Assembly (NCBI GenBank): GCA_028583415.1 | Contig: CM053268.1 | Coordinates: forward strand, 19,763,923 to 19,827,922 | Reading direction: 5' to 3' | Source: Protea cynaroides | Lineage: Eukaryota > Streptophyta > Magnoliopsida > Proteales > Proteaceae | Length of the DNA: 64,000 bases | In this document: positions 1 through 10,476 of the stretch, piece after piece | Numbering within the stretch: position 1 is the stretch's first letter | How the letters are laid out: every line of letters begins with the position of its first letter | Made by a program: the position numbers and the translations under genes | The notes under the pieces: generated by a model | The model's database searches: none | Told to the model about the DNA's origin: nothing | What the model saw: the letters and a program-made list of their open reading frames with translations, nothing else

Positions 1-492
1 CCCATCAATAATAGACACTGTGTTATGGCCGTAAATAAGGAATAAGGCAAAGCTCAGTAAATTATACATTCTAATGATTATAGCTATAAATAATTCACAA
101 ATTTTAATGGATTTATCGAAAGTGTTCTTTAAAAAAAATAAAATTTAATATAATTATTATAGTTTTATGGGTAGACTGGGAGTTTTAAAATAAAATATAA
201 ACACACACGAGAGGAGATCTTCGATATTCTAACCACCCATCTTGTGCTTTGTTGTTTCTTTTAACAGCTCATTTCTTTAATTAATTTAATACAATTTTTA
301 ATTACACGCCAAACACAACCTATTAAGATTTGTTTGTACAATCTTTTCCCTTCATTAATACGTTATTAATGTAATTTAAATATAAATAACAGAAACATTC
401 ATCTATGATGGAATTGATTATTCAAAAGATTCTTATTATTATATTGTATGATTCAATCACTAAAGTCTCACTTAGGGTTTGTTTAATTCCAC

Positions 493-688
493 TTTTTATT
501 TTTAAGAGAGAGCACAGAACATTGAAGGACAACTTGAAGATAATATATTTTCTATGATCCATTTTAGAGACTGTCTCACTTGGGATTTTATTTAAATTAA
601 TTTCAGTTTTATTTTTAAGAGAGAGCATAGAACATTCAAGGACAACTTGATGATAAAATATTTTCTATGATTTTATTTTGGGGACTGT
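493..688. repeat. Direct duplication, period 113 bp
   Basis: Two copies of about 82 bp (493-575 and 606-688) share a TTTTTAAGAGAGAGCA start, an ACATT-AAGGACAACTTGA middle and a TTTTCTATGAT end. They differ at only a few bases. The duplicate looks like a local tandem copy event of no known function. Confidence 0.75.
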
Positions 689-2142
689 TTGGAAGGGTTG
701 AGCACTTGGCTCAATATAGGAAGAACCTGAAATTTGGATTTATTTTATGAGAAATTTTTTGAGGTATGTGGGTGTAAAATTGAATCTTTTTGTGTATAGT
801 TGTCTATTAATCATTATTTACTATACTTAAAGGGTGTCAATACTCAACCAAAACCCTGTTAAAATGTGAATTGTATATAATCGGTTTGATTTTGGTTTTA
901 GATAATAAAAATTGGTTCGATTTTGATTTTGGATTGATAGGTTCCAAATCGATTAGTCGATTAAAAACTGGTTTATAGAATAATTTAAATAACCTTGAAG
1001 GGTCTTCGAGAATCTTTCTCGGTTTCTCTGTTGAGGGTTGAAACATAGTAGAGAGGGAGATTGGGAGAGAAGGACCTACTAGTGAGAATTTGCTAGGGAT
1101 GAAATAGCCATTAATGAGCTTTACATTCTTCTGCTTTAGAGATCCCTTTTTCCAAGCCCTCCTCCCAAACTACCGCCGTCGTCTTTTCCATAGAAGCCAA
1201 AAGCTTGGAGGAGCGTCGACACCATGGGAAGGGTTTTCTACAACATTGCCATAAAATCGATTAGAAACCAATTAAATTAAACTGATTAGTGATTGATTTT
1301 GGTTAAGCTATAGTTTTGGTTTATATATAAAAATCTCTAATCAAACCATTTACATCTTTACCTATACCCCAATTCCCCTATAAACCAAATGCCCAAAGGT
1401 AATCTCAAACTTGTGATCCTGAGACCAAAATGCCCATACGCATTATAGTCATGCGATCATCCATCCAAAGCCCTTTATTGTATTTCATATATAATATTTC
1501 ATCACATGCTTAAAATGGGTTAAATAGATCTAAAAGCCTTCCCAAGACTGACCCAATCGGAGAAAATCCAACCCAATTTGGTCATAGTCTTGAGACTCAG
1601 TTTGGTTGCAAAGGGAACTAAAGGGAAAGAGAAGTGAAATTTAAACTTAAAAAAAAAAACTTTTATAATTCTAACACAACATGATTGTATAAAGTACTTA
1701 AATTTTTTAGCATATTTAATAAATATATTTTGTAATTTATTTTATTTTTCAAATGCAAGAGATTTGTATGCATAGTGAAGCATAAGTTAATAACTAAATA
1801 TGGAATATAATGATTTCTTAATTTAAAATTATTCACTATCTTTTCTTTTAATTTTTCTTGCAATCAATCAAAGCTTGAATAATTTTACCCACTTTCAACA
1901 AGTTTGGTTCAGATTTAAGTTGGGTTTGCCTTCTTAAACCTGGTTTAAGATTGGACCTGCCCTTAGTCTCTATCACCAGTCAAATGGCAATGTCAATATG
2001 ATCTGAGACAGGTATATGCAGGTCCCCTTGGGTTCCCAGCTATACATAATAATATTGGTTGTCAACCTAGCTTTGTAGGGTCCTAGTCCTACTTTAACTC
2101 TGTTTTCCTTCTTTTAATGCAGGATTGAGATCGTTTACAGTT

Positions 2143-2173
2143 CGTCTAGCCGCGAACCGTTCGCGGTTAGACG
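2143..2173. repeat. Short near-perfect hairpin
   Basis: CGTCTAGCCGCGAAC and GTTCGCGGTTAGACG flank one base and pair at 14 of 15 positions. It is GC-rich in an AT-rich neighbourhood. It could be the tip of a decayed MITE or a cruciform site; nothing nearby decides between these. Confidence 0.6.
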
Positions 2174-3282
2174 GGATGTAAAAGACATGCATACCAATAC
2201 ATTGGGGAGCGTGTTTTTTTAAATCGAATTCATCCGTCTATGATTGGACGGACTGGATGACTGAAGATGATCTTTTTCCCTTAATGCAACTGTCAATTTG
2301 AAAAGTTATAGTTGCTATTGACCCTTTTACTATTAAAAAAAAAATTGCTATTAGCATCTCATAAACTTACTCCTCCGAGAGCTATTAATATGTAGCAATA
2401 CGGCCCACCTCGGCAGCCCTATTAAGTTTTGACATTGTTAGACCTGCATGGGGTTACTTGACCTGTTGGGTCAAGCCCATTTTATCTGACAAGAATTTAT
2501 CTAACCAATGAATATCTCCAAGGGTTAAATGTGACATGGATAGTGTATCTACAAAGTTCTGATGGCAACAAAAACTACCACATGATACAAAATAGTGTGA
2601 GGGAAATCAATGTATCAAATATTATAAGGCTCTATAGTTGTATTCAGCTTGTTTAACTCGAATTTAAATACAGACATATTGTGATTCCTAACCCTACTAT
2701 AGAGAACATCTTTTCTTTAGATTTTGTTTGGATGCAAGAGGATCTGGATGTAAAGTGAAGTATAAATTAATAACCAAATATGGAATCATTTAGAATTAAT
2801 TATATAGTAATGTGATAGCATGTACTGTAATCATTATCAAAGTTTTCATTTAAAGTACAAAAATTTCATTTTCCTCCCTTTAATTTCCCTTCCAACCAAA
2901 CAAAACCTTAATATTTTATTTTTTCTTTTTTATTTACATGATCCAGACATATACTAGGGTTTCTGTATGGTAACGTTCATTAAAAATGTTTCTGTTATTT
3001 TTTGCTTTTCTGAAACAAATGTGGCAAGGAAATTGTATGCCATTAATGGTTCCTTTTTTTTTTTTTTTTTCTTTCTTTTTTTTAATAGTTATGAACCAAC
3101 CAATGAAAAAAAAAACAATGAAGCTATCATTTTAAGAAACAACTTGAGTTGTTTCTCTATTTTTTAAAAACATTTCTTGCCTTCTAATTAAAAGCTTGCA
3201 AGATAAAAATCCAACCCAAATCGCAAACTCAATCTCACCTCTTTCACTTACAGAGAAGTTCAAGAATGCAACTGAACCAACA

Positions 3283-3348
3283 ATGGCGAACATCAAGCCC
3301 ATTAAATCTAGGCAGATTTTCGATAGCCATGGAAACCCTACCATTAAA
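3283..3348 (+). pseudogene. Enolase first-exon fragment
   Basis: The ATG at 3283 opens 22 codons containing KSRQIFDSHGNPTIK. This closely resembles the N-terminus of cytosolic plant enolase (2-phosphoglycerate dehydratase of glycolysis), where the usual wording is ARQIFDSRGNPTVEV. The frame ends at a good splice donor, GTAAGT at 3349-3354, where plant enolase genes have an early intron. I could not find the following exons (SGASTGIYEALELRD, SHAGNKLAMQ, SIEDPF motifs) downstream, and conserved Arg and Val residues are changed (SH for SR, IK for VE). It is most likely a gene fragment or relic. An intact gene with very long introns leaving the window is unlikely, because about 7 kb downstream is LINE and intergenic DNA. 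Confidence 0.65.
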
Positions 3349-3633
3349 GTAAGTTCATTTCATTTTCCATTTTATGTTTTCACATATTAGTTCATTTTTG
3401 CTGACTCTCTAGCTTCTCCTTCTCCCTCTTCATCTAAAGCCTTAAAGGTAGTCTCACGTTGGGGTTAGATGATCTTGGCAGAACTTTGATGGAAGGAAGC
3501 TTGAAATCAATTTTTATATGCGGGAGATCAAGAACCCACTGTACAAGCTGCTGTAATCAGCCCTAATAGTTCTCTAAAATCACAATGATGTGGTTGCCAG
3601 AATTCCTTTAGACTCTGTTTGTTTTGATAGTAG

Positions 3634-3843
3634 TATGTCACGTCTTCTCTTCCCCGCTGCATCGAAGAGTACCTAAAAACTATGTTCCGGTTCACTGATA
3701 AGGAAGATAGAGTTGGGGTGGGGGTCTACGATGTGATACTAAAGTATGACCCGGGGAGATACATGCTAACTATGGGTAGGAAGCAGGAACCATTATGTCA
3801 AAAATGTCGGGGGGTTACAGATCTCCAGAACTACGTCCGATAA
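3634..3843 (+). other. Unidentified 69-codon open stretch
   Basis: After a cluster of stops near 3625, a frame runs to TAA at 3843. It contains KYDPGRYMLTMGRK and a CQKC pair, and is less AT-biased than its surroundings. I do not recognise the family. It has no start codon context and may be a relic of a gene exon captured next to the enolase fragment. Confidence 0.2.
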
Positions 3844-5259
3844 ATAAAAGAAAGATGAAGTTCATTTTCTCCCTCCTTAGAGATCAATATATTTTACCTT
3901 TTCGAAACAAATATTGAAAATAAATTTAACATATAAAATATTATATGTAAAATTTTATGTCAAAACAAATGAAGCTTTAGTGAAAAAAATAATAAGAATG
4001 TAACCAAATCTATAACTAGATAGGAGTAGTTGCGGATTTGATGGAAATCGATTTAGAAACATAATTATAAGAACCAGTTCAAGAAGGAAATAAGATTGTA
4101 AAAAATGCAACTGAGTTAGAGATAAGATGAACTTACAGATCCAAAGGATGTTTTGTCATAGGAATCAGCTAACAGATATCTCAAGAAGAAAGAATTTAGA
4201 AGCAAGAGGAGAAAATCTAGTTTACATTTGCTTATAGAATTTTGGTAATTGTAGACTTATTATATTAAGAAGCATTTTTTTTTTTTTTTGGTGGTATTTA
4301 TGCATTCGTGTAGAAGACTATGATCAGAATTTGGCCAAACTATCGTATACAATAACGATAAGACGTTCCTAGCTAAGAAGTCAACAATGTTATTTTGCTC
4401 CTTAAGGATATAAAAGAAACTATAATGTTCAAAATAAGATTGTAAATATAGAATATCGTCAAGAATTAGGACACAGTGATATATAATTCGAAAAACCCTA
4501 CTTCCGCAACAAATAATTCACTACAACGTGATTATCTGACTCTACTTACATTCAACCCTTTCATTTACCAATACCAACAAAATTGCAGAAATTGCCAATG
4601 TCTCTCTAACAATGAATGAGACAAACAATTGATTAGAGATTGCAAAAAAGGAAAACTATCATGAGCCATGTAACTAGGATCACCATTCTTCTCGGAAACA
4701 GCACTTGTTAAGACTACAAGATGCATGAGAGTTATAAGGGAATTTCTAATGATGGAAAACAATATATTAGAGAGATACAGCCCCCACCATATTAATTTTT
4801 TTATTTTTTTTTATTTACCAAGTTGTATTATCCGTCAGCCTTTTGCTATTTACTAATAGTTATAAGAACCTTCCAAAGCAATATGCATTTTCATTTCCAC
4901 CAAGTTGTCTGGGTTTAGCCTGCATTAAGTTGGCCCAGCCCAATCAATCCACAGGTTTTATTTGCATAGGCCAATCAGTGCTATGATAAAATTTAAATGA
5001 TTTGCTAAAATTAATAAATGTAATCACAAACTCTTTTTGAACTAATTCGCAAGTTGCTGTTTTTTGATTTTTTCCCAAATCAAAATTTTCCCATTGTTTG
5101 CGAAAATGCGAAACAGAAACTTGAATAGTTCTACTAACATAATCCAAGAATTTTTTTCTTGGTTTAATTATTTTTGGTCTAATTATTTTCGTAATTAGTT
5201 ATTATGATAGTAGAGCTTGAGCCCAATCATCAATATCCTTTGGATTTTTGCTAGAGGCA
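3844..5259. other. AT-rich spacer, nothing recognised
   Basis: Poly-A and poly-T runs are scattered here and no coding similarity is visible on either strand. Confidence 0.5.
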
Positions 5260-5322
5260 AGGCATGTATTAAAAAAGAGGAAAAAAATATAAAAGAATAC
5301 ATCACCTTATAAAAGATGTAAC

Positions 5323-5400
5323 CTTCACCTTCGGTATTACCATCAGCACTTCACCTTCGGTATTACCATCAGCACTTCACCTTCGGTATTACCATCAGCA
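5323..5400. repeat. Three perfect 26-bp tandem units in the L1 3'UTR
   Basis: Units at 5323-5348, 5349-5374 and 5375-5400 read CTTCACCTTCGGTATTACCA plus TCAGCA without a mismatch. They lie just past the end of the RNase H frame, where plant L1 3'UTRs often carry short tandem units. Confidence 0.95.
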
Positions 5401-5429
5401 GAGGCCATCCAGGGACTACAAAAACCTGA

Positions 5430-8400
5430 ATTGTGATCTGTAAGAAGCATCCCACACCATATCTGAAGCAACAAATGCCGGACAAGAAGACCAGACCAAG
5501 GGAGATTATTCACGAACACCCTTTTTCACCAACTTGTCTGCCACCACGTTAATCTCACGAAAACAGTGAGTAATCTGGATCTGACAATCAGAAACTGCAG
5601 CAGAGACTACCCTCTAATCCTACATCAGAAACCATGGAAATTCCCCAGATCGCAGAGCAATAACTGTAGCTGCTGAGTTAGATTTAATCCAGATTTTTCG
5701 AAAACCTAGCTGAGTAGCAACTTTTAAACCATGGAGCACACTCCTTATTTCAGCTACATAATTCGTAGTCACACCAATGGGCTCTCCATAAGCGTGAACC
5801 AACAACCCTTCAATAATTCGAATGACACTTTCAATTCCTGACTGACCTGGGTTTCCAAAGCAACATCCATCGGTATTAAGCTTACACTACAACTTCGGGG
5901 GAGCGGACCACACCAATTCCATCGGTTGCATATGATGGGAACTCTTTGTTTGTAAATTTAACATAAGGAAGATCCTTAAGTCCTCCATCGTTTTGATTCT
6001 GCAAGGAAGCTTTACTGACAACTCTTGCACCCACACTTTACACGACCCCATATTGATAGAAACAATGGTATAATATTATTACGAAGACCATGGTTCCTCA
6101 CCATCCAAATTGCATCAAAAGTAACAAAGAGGGCACCAATCCAGATATCATTCCAAACGTCGATGTGAGCACCATCTTCAATCAACCATTTCGAATGTTT
6201 CGACGTCCAATCCCACACCTTACAAATACTAATCTAGATAGGAGAAGTACATTGAGGTCTTTTAACTGAGCCATTTTTATGCAAATAGCGACGGCGCATA
6301 AAATTTGCATAAGGAGTATTTTCTGTCTGAATTTTCCAGACTAGCTTACGTAGGAGAGAATCATTTACCTCTGATAGCCTTCTGATTCCAAGACCTCCCT
6401 CCTTCTTTGGCACACATCAATTCCCATTTAACAACCACATCTTGTCTCTTTAATGGATTCCCTGTCCAAATAAAGTTTCACATCCAAGACTCCAACAATT
6501 TAATTAAAGCTTGTGGCCATTTGTACATTGCAAAAGAATGAGTGAATTGAGTGAATGGGCTGCTCAACACCGAACGGACTAGGTCCACCCTTCCAGCATA
6601 GGAGAGGAGCCTCCCATTCCAAGTATTGAATTTTTTCCTAAAACGATCCACCAAAGGGTACTAGAATTCTCTTCGAATCCTACCCTTAAATAGGGGAACT
6701 CCCCAATATTTTGTCGGAAACAATCCCTCTGCAAATGATAAACAATCTAGCAGCTTTCTTTTCCTATGCCCACTCACCTCCGGCGAAAAAAACATTTCGC
6801 TTTTCGGAGGGCTTATTTTATGTCCACCATACTCCTCATATAAAATAAGAAATTGTTTTAGATGTCTACAGTCTCTTTGGTTGGCCTTCATAAAGATGAA
6901 AATATCATCTGTAAAAAAAAGATGAGTAGTAGTTACTGACCCTTTACCATTAAAAATGGCCTCAATCTCCCCTTTATAGACCATATCCTGAATGCCATGG
7001 CACATGACCTCCTCTGCTAGAACAAACAATAATGGAGACATGGATCACCTTGCCTTAGTCCTCTTTCTGGCCCAAAGAAACCCACAGGTCCACCATTTAC
7101 ACTGACTGATAACTTTGCCGATTAGAGGAGAGCTTTGACTCTAGAAACAAAAATTGAGGAGACCTAACTTTTGCAGAATCGCCAATAAAAACTCACATTC
7201 CATTGTATCATATGCTTTATGTATGTCCAGCTTTAACACAACAAAACCCTTCTTCGTTTTACGATGCATCAAGGAGACTAACTCAGATGCCATGCCAATA
7301 TATTCATAAATAATCCTACCCTTCACAAAAGCACCTTGAGCTGAAGGGATCAAATTCCCTACAAATTGACCATGACATTTTGAGAATAATTTTATAAATA
7401 AAATTGCCCACACATATTGGCATGAACTCAAATAGTTTCATTGCACCCTCCTTCTTAGGGATCAGGGAGATAAAATTATTATTCACCCCCCTAGAAAGAA
7501 TACCTGATCGGAAAAAAGCTTTCACAGCAGCACATACTTCCTTACCTACAATCTCCCAACGCTTGCAAAAGAAATTACCTGGAAAGCCATCAGGACCAGG
7601 AGCACTATCTGGGTTTGTGTCAAAAACAACACTTCTAATTTCATCATCTGAAGGAGACTGACCCAATAGAATATTATCATCCACAGATACCAATTCCGGA
7701 ATCACAGTCAGACACTGAGAATGAGGAAAAAAACTAGAGCTGCAATGAAACCTCTCATAAAACTGTTATACATATGATCTAATCTCTTCTTGGGAGTCCT
7801 TCACCACACCATCCTTGTCCTGAAGGAGACAAATTGAGTTTCTGTTTCTTTGGGCTTGTGCCTTAGCATGGAAAAAAAATGGAAAAAATGGAAAAAATGG
7901 GAATTCTGATCACCACACTTTAACCACTTTATTCTAGCCTTTTCTGCCCACAAAGATTCGTGTAAAGCACATAACTCTTCATATTTCTTAATTGCTAGAT
8001 CTTCTTGATCCTTTAAAACTGAGTTGCATCCGACCAACTCAATGGTTTCTTGCACATCATCAAGCTCCAGTTTAGCAATCATAAGCTCTTTATCAATGTG
8101 AGGAAAGATTTCTTTAGACCAAGTCCGAAGTTGAGATTTCAAAGCTTTTAATTTTTGAGTCAAAATATAGAAGGCCGAAACTGAAACTGGGTGACTCCAT
8201 ACTGCTTTAACCACTTCCATAAAGGAAGAATGCTCCATCCAGAATCTCTGCACCTTGAATGGGGCATTGAAAGGTTTTGGAATTGAAGAACACCCAACTA
8301 AAATGGGAGCATGATCCGATCCCACTCTAGGAAGGATTCGTCGAAAACCTTGCTCATACACACCAAACCAACAATCATTCCCACAGCTTCTATCCAATAC

Positions 8401-8981
8401 TGCTTGCACACGCCCAACAATCCTATTATTAAACCATGTGAATTTTAGACCAGAGACAGAAGAGCCGTAGCAGAAATAGAGCCCGAAGCTACCCCAAACT
8501 CCTCTGCTGATGCAACATCAATACGATCAAGTCTTGTTTTCTCATGGGCATGAAGACAGCGATTGAAATCCCCAATCAAGAACCATGGACTTCCATGAAC
8601 ACCCTTAGAAGCCAAATCTGTCCACAAACTTCGCCTACCACTTCTCCTATTATTAGCATACACAAAAGAGATTACCTGATGAACCCCATCAATCACAATC
8701 TCAATAGTAATTTGCTGCTCTGAACTATGAAAAATTGTTGGTCTCTGAAGATTTTTCTTCCAAATGATCCAGAGACTAGGCAATTTTCCCCCCATGTCAT
8801 TATGTATAATATCAATATCATAACCCTCCTTATCCAGCATAAGTTTATTTACCTTCAAAGGACTAACCACAGGCTCCGCAATTCCCATCACATCCGGACT
8901 ATGCTCCTGCAACAATCTCCTCCCCAAGCGTCTTGATTTGGGGTTCGAGACTCCCCTTACATTCCAGAAAAGAGTCTTCAT
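5430..8981 (-). pseudogene. L1 ORF2: endonuclease, reverse transcriptase, RNase H
   Basis: The ATG at 8981 starts an exonuclease-endonuclease-phosphatase domain with LFWNVRG and PWFLIGDFN. A frameshift near 8460-8490 moves the frame, after which VGSDHAPILV (the SDHxP catalytic end) follows at about 8320. RT motifs run from 7705 down: APGPDGFPG, FISLIPKKE, KLDIHKAYD (first catalytic Asp), GLRQGDP near 7050 with a one-base break before SPLLFVL, and FTDDIFIF (FxDD box) near 6900. A zf-RVT-like segment lies at 6012-6218. RNase H begins at LNTDG near 5890 and continues through NYVAEIRSVLHGL and WIKSNSAA to about 5430. The protein would make target-primed cDNA. Several frameshifts make it non-functional. 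Confidence 0.88.
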
Positions 8982-9552
8982 TGGGAACCTTTCTTGCGAA
9001 GGATCTCCTTTCTAGTCAACCTTGAGGGTGGAACCTCCGGTTTATTTCCTTTATCCGCTGCAGGACGTCCAGGACCTTTCTTCTTTTTCACTTCAGTGAA
9101 ACCATCACCCTGAACAGCGAGAGCTTCATCCACCATTTGAATGTCATAATGGATCTGCACTTGTCCATCCGTCCTAGTTATAGTAGCACGAAGAGCACAG
9201 GCTACACCAACTTGAGCAGACTCAATAGTCGGACTAGGATTTGCCAACCCCCTCAAAGGAGATTCCTCAGACCTCAACACAGGATCGGGATTCAGAGGGG
9301 TTGAATTCGTCTCCAATTATTGGAGGCTTCAATCGCCAATCCAGCAATTGGAGTTAACCAGGTGCATCCACCAATGTATTGATAGGCGTGCTTGGTTAAC
9401 TCCAATCGCTGGATTGGTGATTGAAACCTCCAATAATTGGAGACAAATTGGACTCGATTCAAAGAAACATGTTGATCAATAGGATCCTTCCCAACCTGCA
9501 GCTCCCTCCTACCTTGGTCCGAAACACTCATCTTGGAATGGTCCACTGCCAC
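8978..9552 (-). pseudogene. L1 ORF1 C-terminal region, split by a foldback insertion
   Basis: Two minus-strand open segments (9292-9552 and 8978-9316) flank a hairpin insertion at 9309-9444. The downstream part is basic and hydrophilic with VKKKKGPGRP, as in the linker at the end of plant L1 ORF1 RNA-binding proteins. Its stop codon overlaps the ORF2 start as ATGA (8978-8981). I see no zinc knuckle, so most of ORF1 is missing or too diverged to recognise. Confidence 0.55.
9309..9444. mobile_element. Foldback (hairpin) element of 136 bp inside L1 ORF1
   Basis: Arms 9309-9360 and 9393-9444 are inverted repeats matching at 49 of 52 positions, with a 32-bp loop. All three mismatches are transitions. 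Termini are GTCTCCAATTATTGGAGG. It interrupts ORF1 yet leaves the minus frame open across it. No convincing target duplication is visible (only AATT on each side, offset by one base). It is best called a small MITE-like foldback. Confidence 0.8.
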
Positions 9553-9787
9553 TTTATTTCTAGCAAATAAAGGGATGAATTATCACTTAATTAATTTGAT
9601 TTTACTAAAATTATCCATCTAATTTAATGCCACTTTTCAACATTGGCTTTCACATGATTGGGAAATAACTTTGATCAGAAGACTAAATTTTTCAGGTGTA
9701 ATTACATTGTTAGCCCATCCTTTAGAATTCTCTAATGCAATTAATTTGTGGGTCCCTCTTTTAAATATTTGGTATTACAGGATTGAT

Positions 9788-10060
9788 GTGTCACTCCGGA
9801 TCCACATCGTCTCCCGCTTGGGTTTGGGCGGGAGACTGGGCGGCCCGGATGGATGGCCGCCATGTGGCACTCGAAGGGATCCGAGCCCTCCATCCGAGCC
9901 GACCCCCCAATCGGCTCAGCTTGTTGACTGGGCGGTCGGCTCGGATGGAGGGCTCGAATCCATCCGAGTGCCACATGGCGGCCATCCATCCGGGCCGCCG
10001 AGTCTCCCGCCCAAACCCAGGCGGGAGACGATTTCTGTTCGTGTCACTCCCAATCCAAAT
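9788..10060. mobile_element. GC-rich 223-bp hairpin flanked by 20-bp direct repeats
   Basis: Inverted arms of about 101 bp (9808-9908 and 9930-10030) match at roughly 94% around a loop of about 21 bp. Ends are CGTCTCCCGC. Arms are about two-thirds G+C in an AT-rich region. Flanking direct repeats 9788-9807 and 10041-10060 match at 17 of 20 bases and share GTGTCACTCC; they may be a long target duplication or part of the element. It lies 190 bp past the EAPP stop codon and may be transcribed in that gene's 3'UTR. Confidence 0.8.
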
Positions 10061-10220
10061 AACAAAGAGTGTTCAGCTATTACCCTATCTAGTCAACCCA
10101 TCCAACTGAACCATTGTGACTCTGCTCAAGTAGCTATCTGATAAGGGGAAGTTTGTCCGCAATGCACCATGAATAAGCATACTAATTAACCCAATTGATA
10201 GATTTACACAAACAAATACA

Positions 10221-10476
10221 TCAAGTCTCACTAGGAAGAACATTGAAGAAGTGATAAACCTCATCTTCGTCGATGATGCCAACCTCTGTTGCACACACCA
10301 AGCAACAGACTGGTTTAAATGTCTCTCCACCAGCTTGACCAACTTCACTCGCGCCAGAATCTTTTTGGTTTTTACCCTTCCCTTGTCTTCGATTTGCCTG
10401 CCGCAGTATTTCTTCCCTCTTGATCTTGCAGTTGACAACAAAGATGGCCCTGTACTGGGTGACATATTTCTCATGC
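10221..10476 (-). CDS. EAPP: EAPP exon 3 with stop
   Basis: The acceptor TATTGTAG precedes a G that completes the split Arg codon, then HEKYVTQYRAIF follows. The frame passes the second cysteine cluster and the DEDEVYHFFNV block, ending at TGA 10223-10221. An AATAAA signal on the minus strand at about 9558-9553 is a possible polyadenylation site, which would place the GC-rich hairpin in the 3'UTR. Confidence 0.9.

Larger units (their letters stand above)
1..3282. other. AT-rich intergenic sequence without a recognisable gene
   Basis: No reading frame in this stretch resembles a protein family I know; the open frames are short and AT-biased. Around 870-985 and 1240-1340 there are diverged stretches rich in GGTTTGATTTTGG-like wording in opposite orientations, probably an old decayed repeat. 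A tandem duplication and a short hairpin inside this interval are listed separately. Confidence 0.6.
5260..9560 (-). mobile_element. L1-type LINE, nearly full coding length but decayed
   Basis: The minus strand reads, in order, an ORF1 C-terminal part, AP-type endonuclease, reverse transcriptase, zf-RVT-like segment and RNase H. This is the plant L1 (RNase H-bearing) order. Frames are broken by several frameshifts and stops, so it is dead. The 3' untranslated part holds three 26-bp tandem units. I see no clear poly(A) tail or target duplication at the low-coordinate end, so that boundary is approximate. Confidence 0.88.

Noticed and set aside
3634..3843. Possible further enolase exon
   Set aside because: None of the expected enolase motifs is present; I left it as an unidentified open stretch.
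9671..10141. Plus-strand frame of 156 codons and nested frames over the GC-rich region
   Set aside because: They are created by the inverted arms of the 223-bp hairpin; both arms give mirror-related peptides, and no protein family is recognisable.
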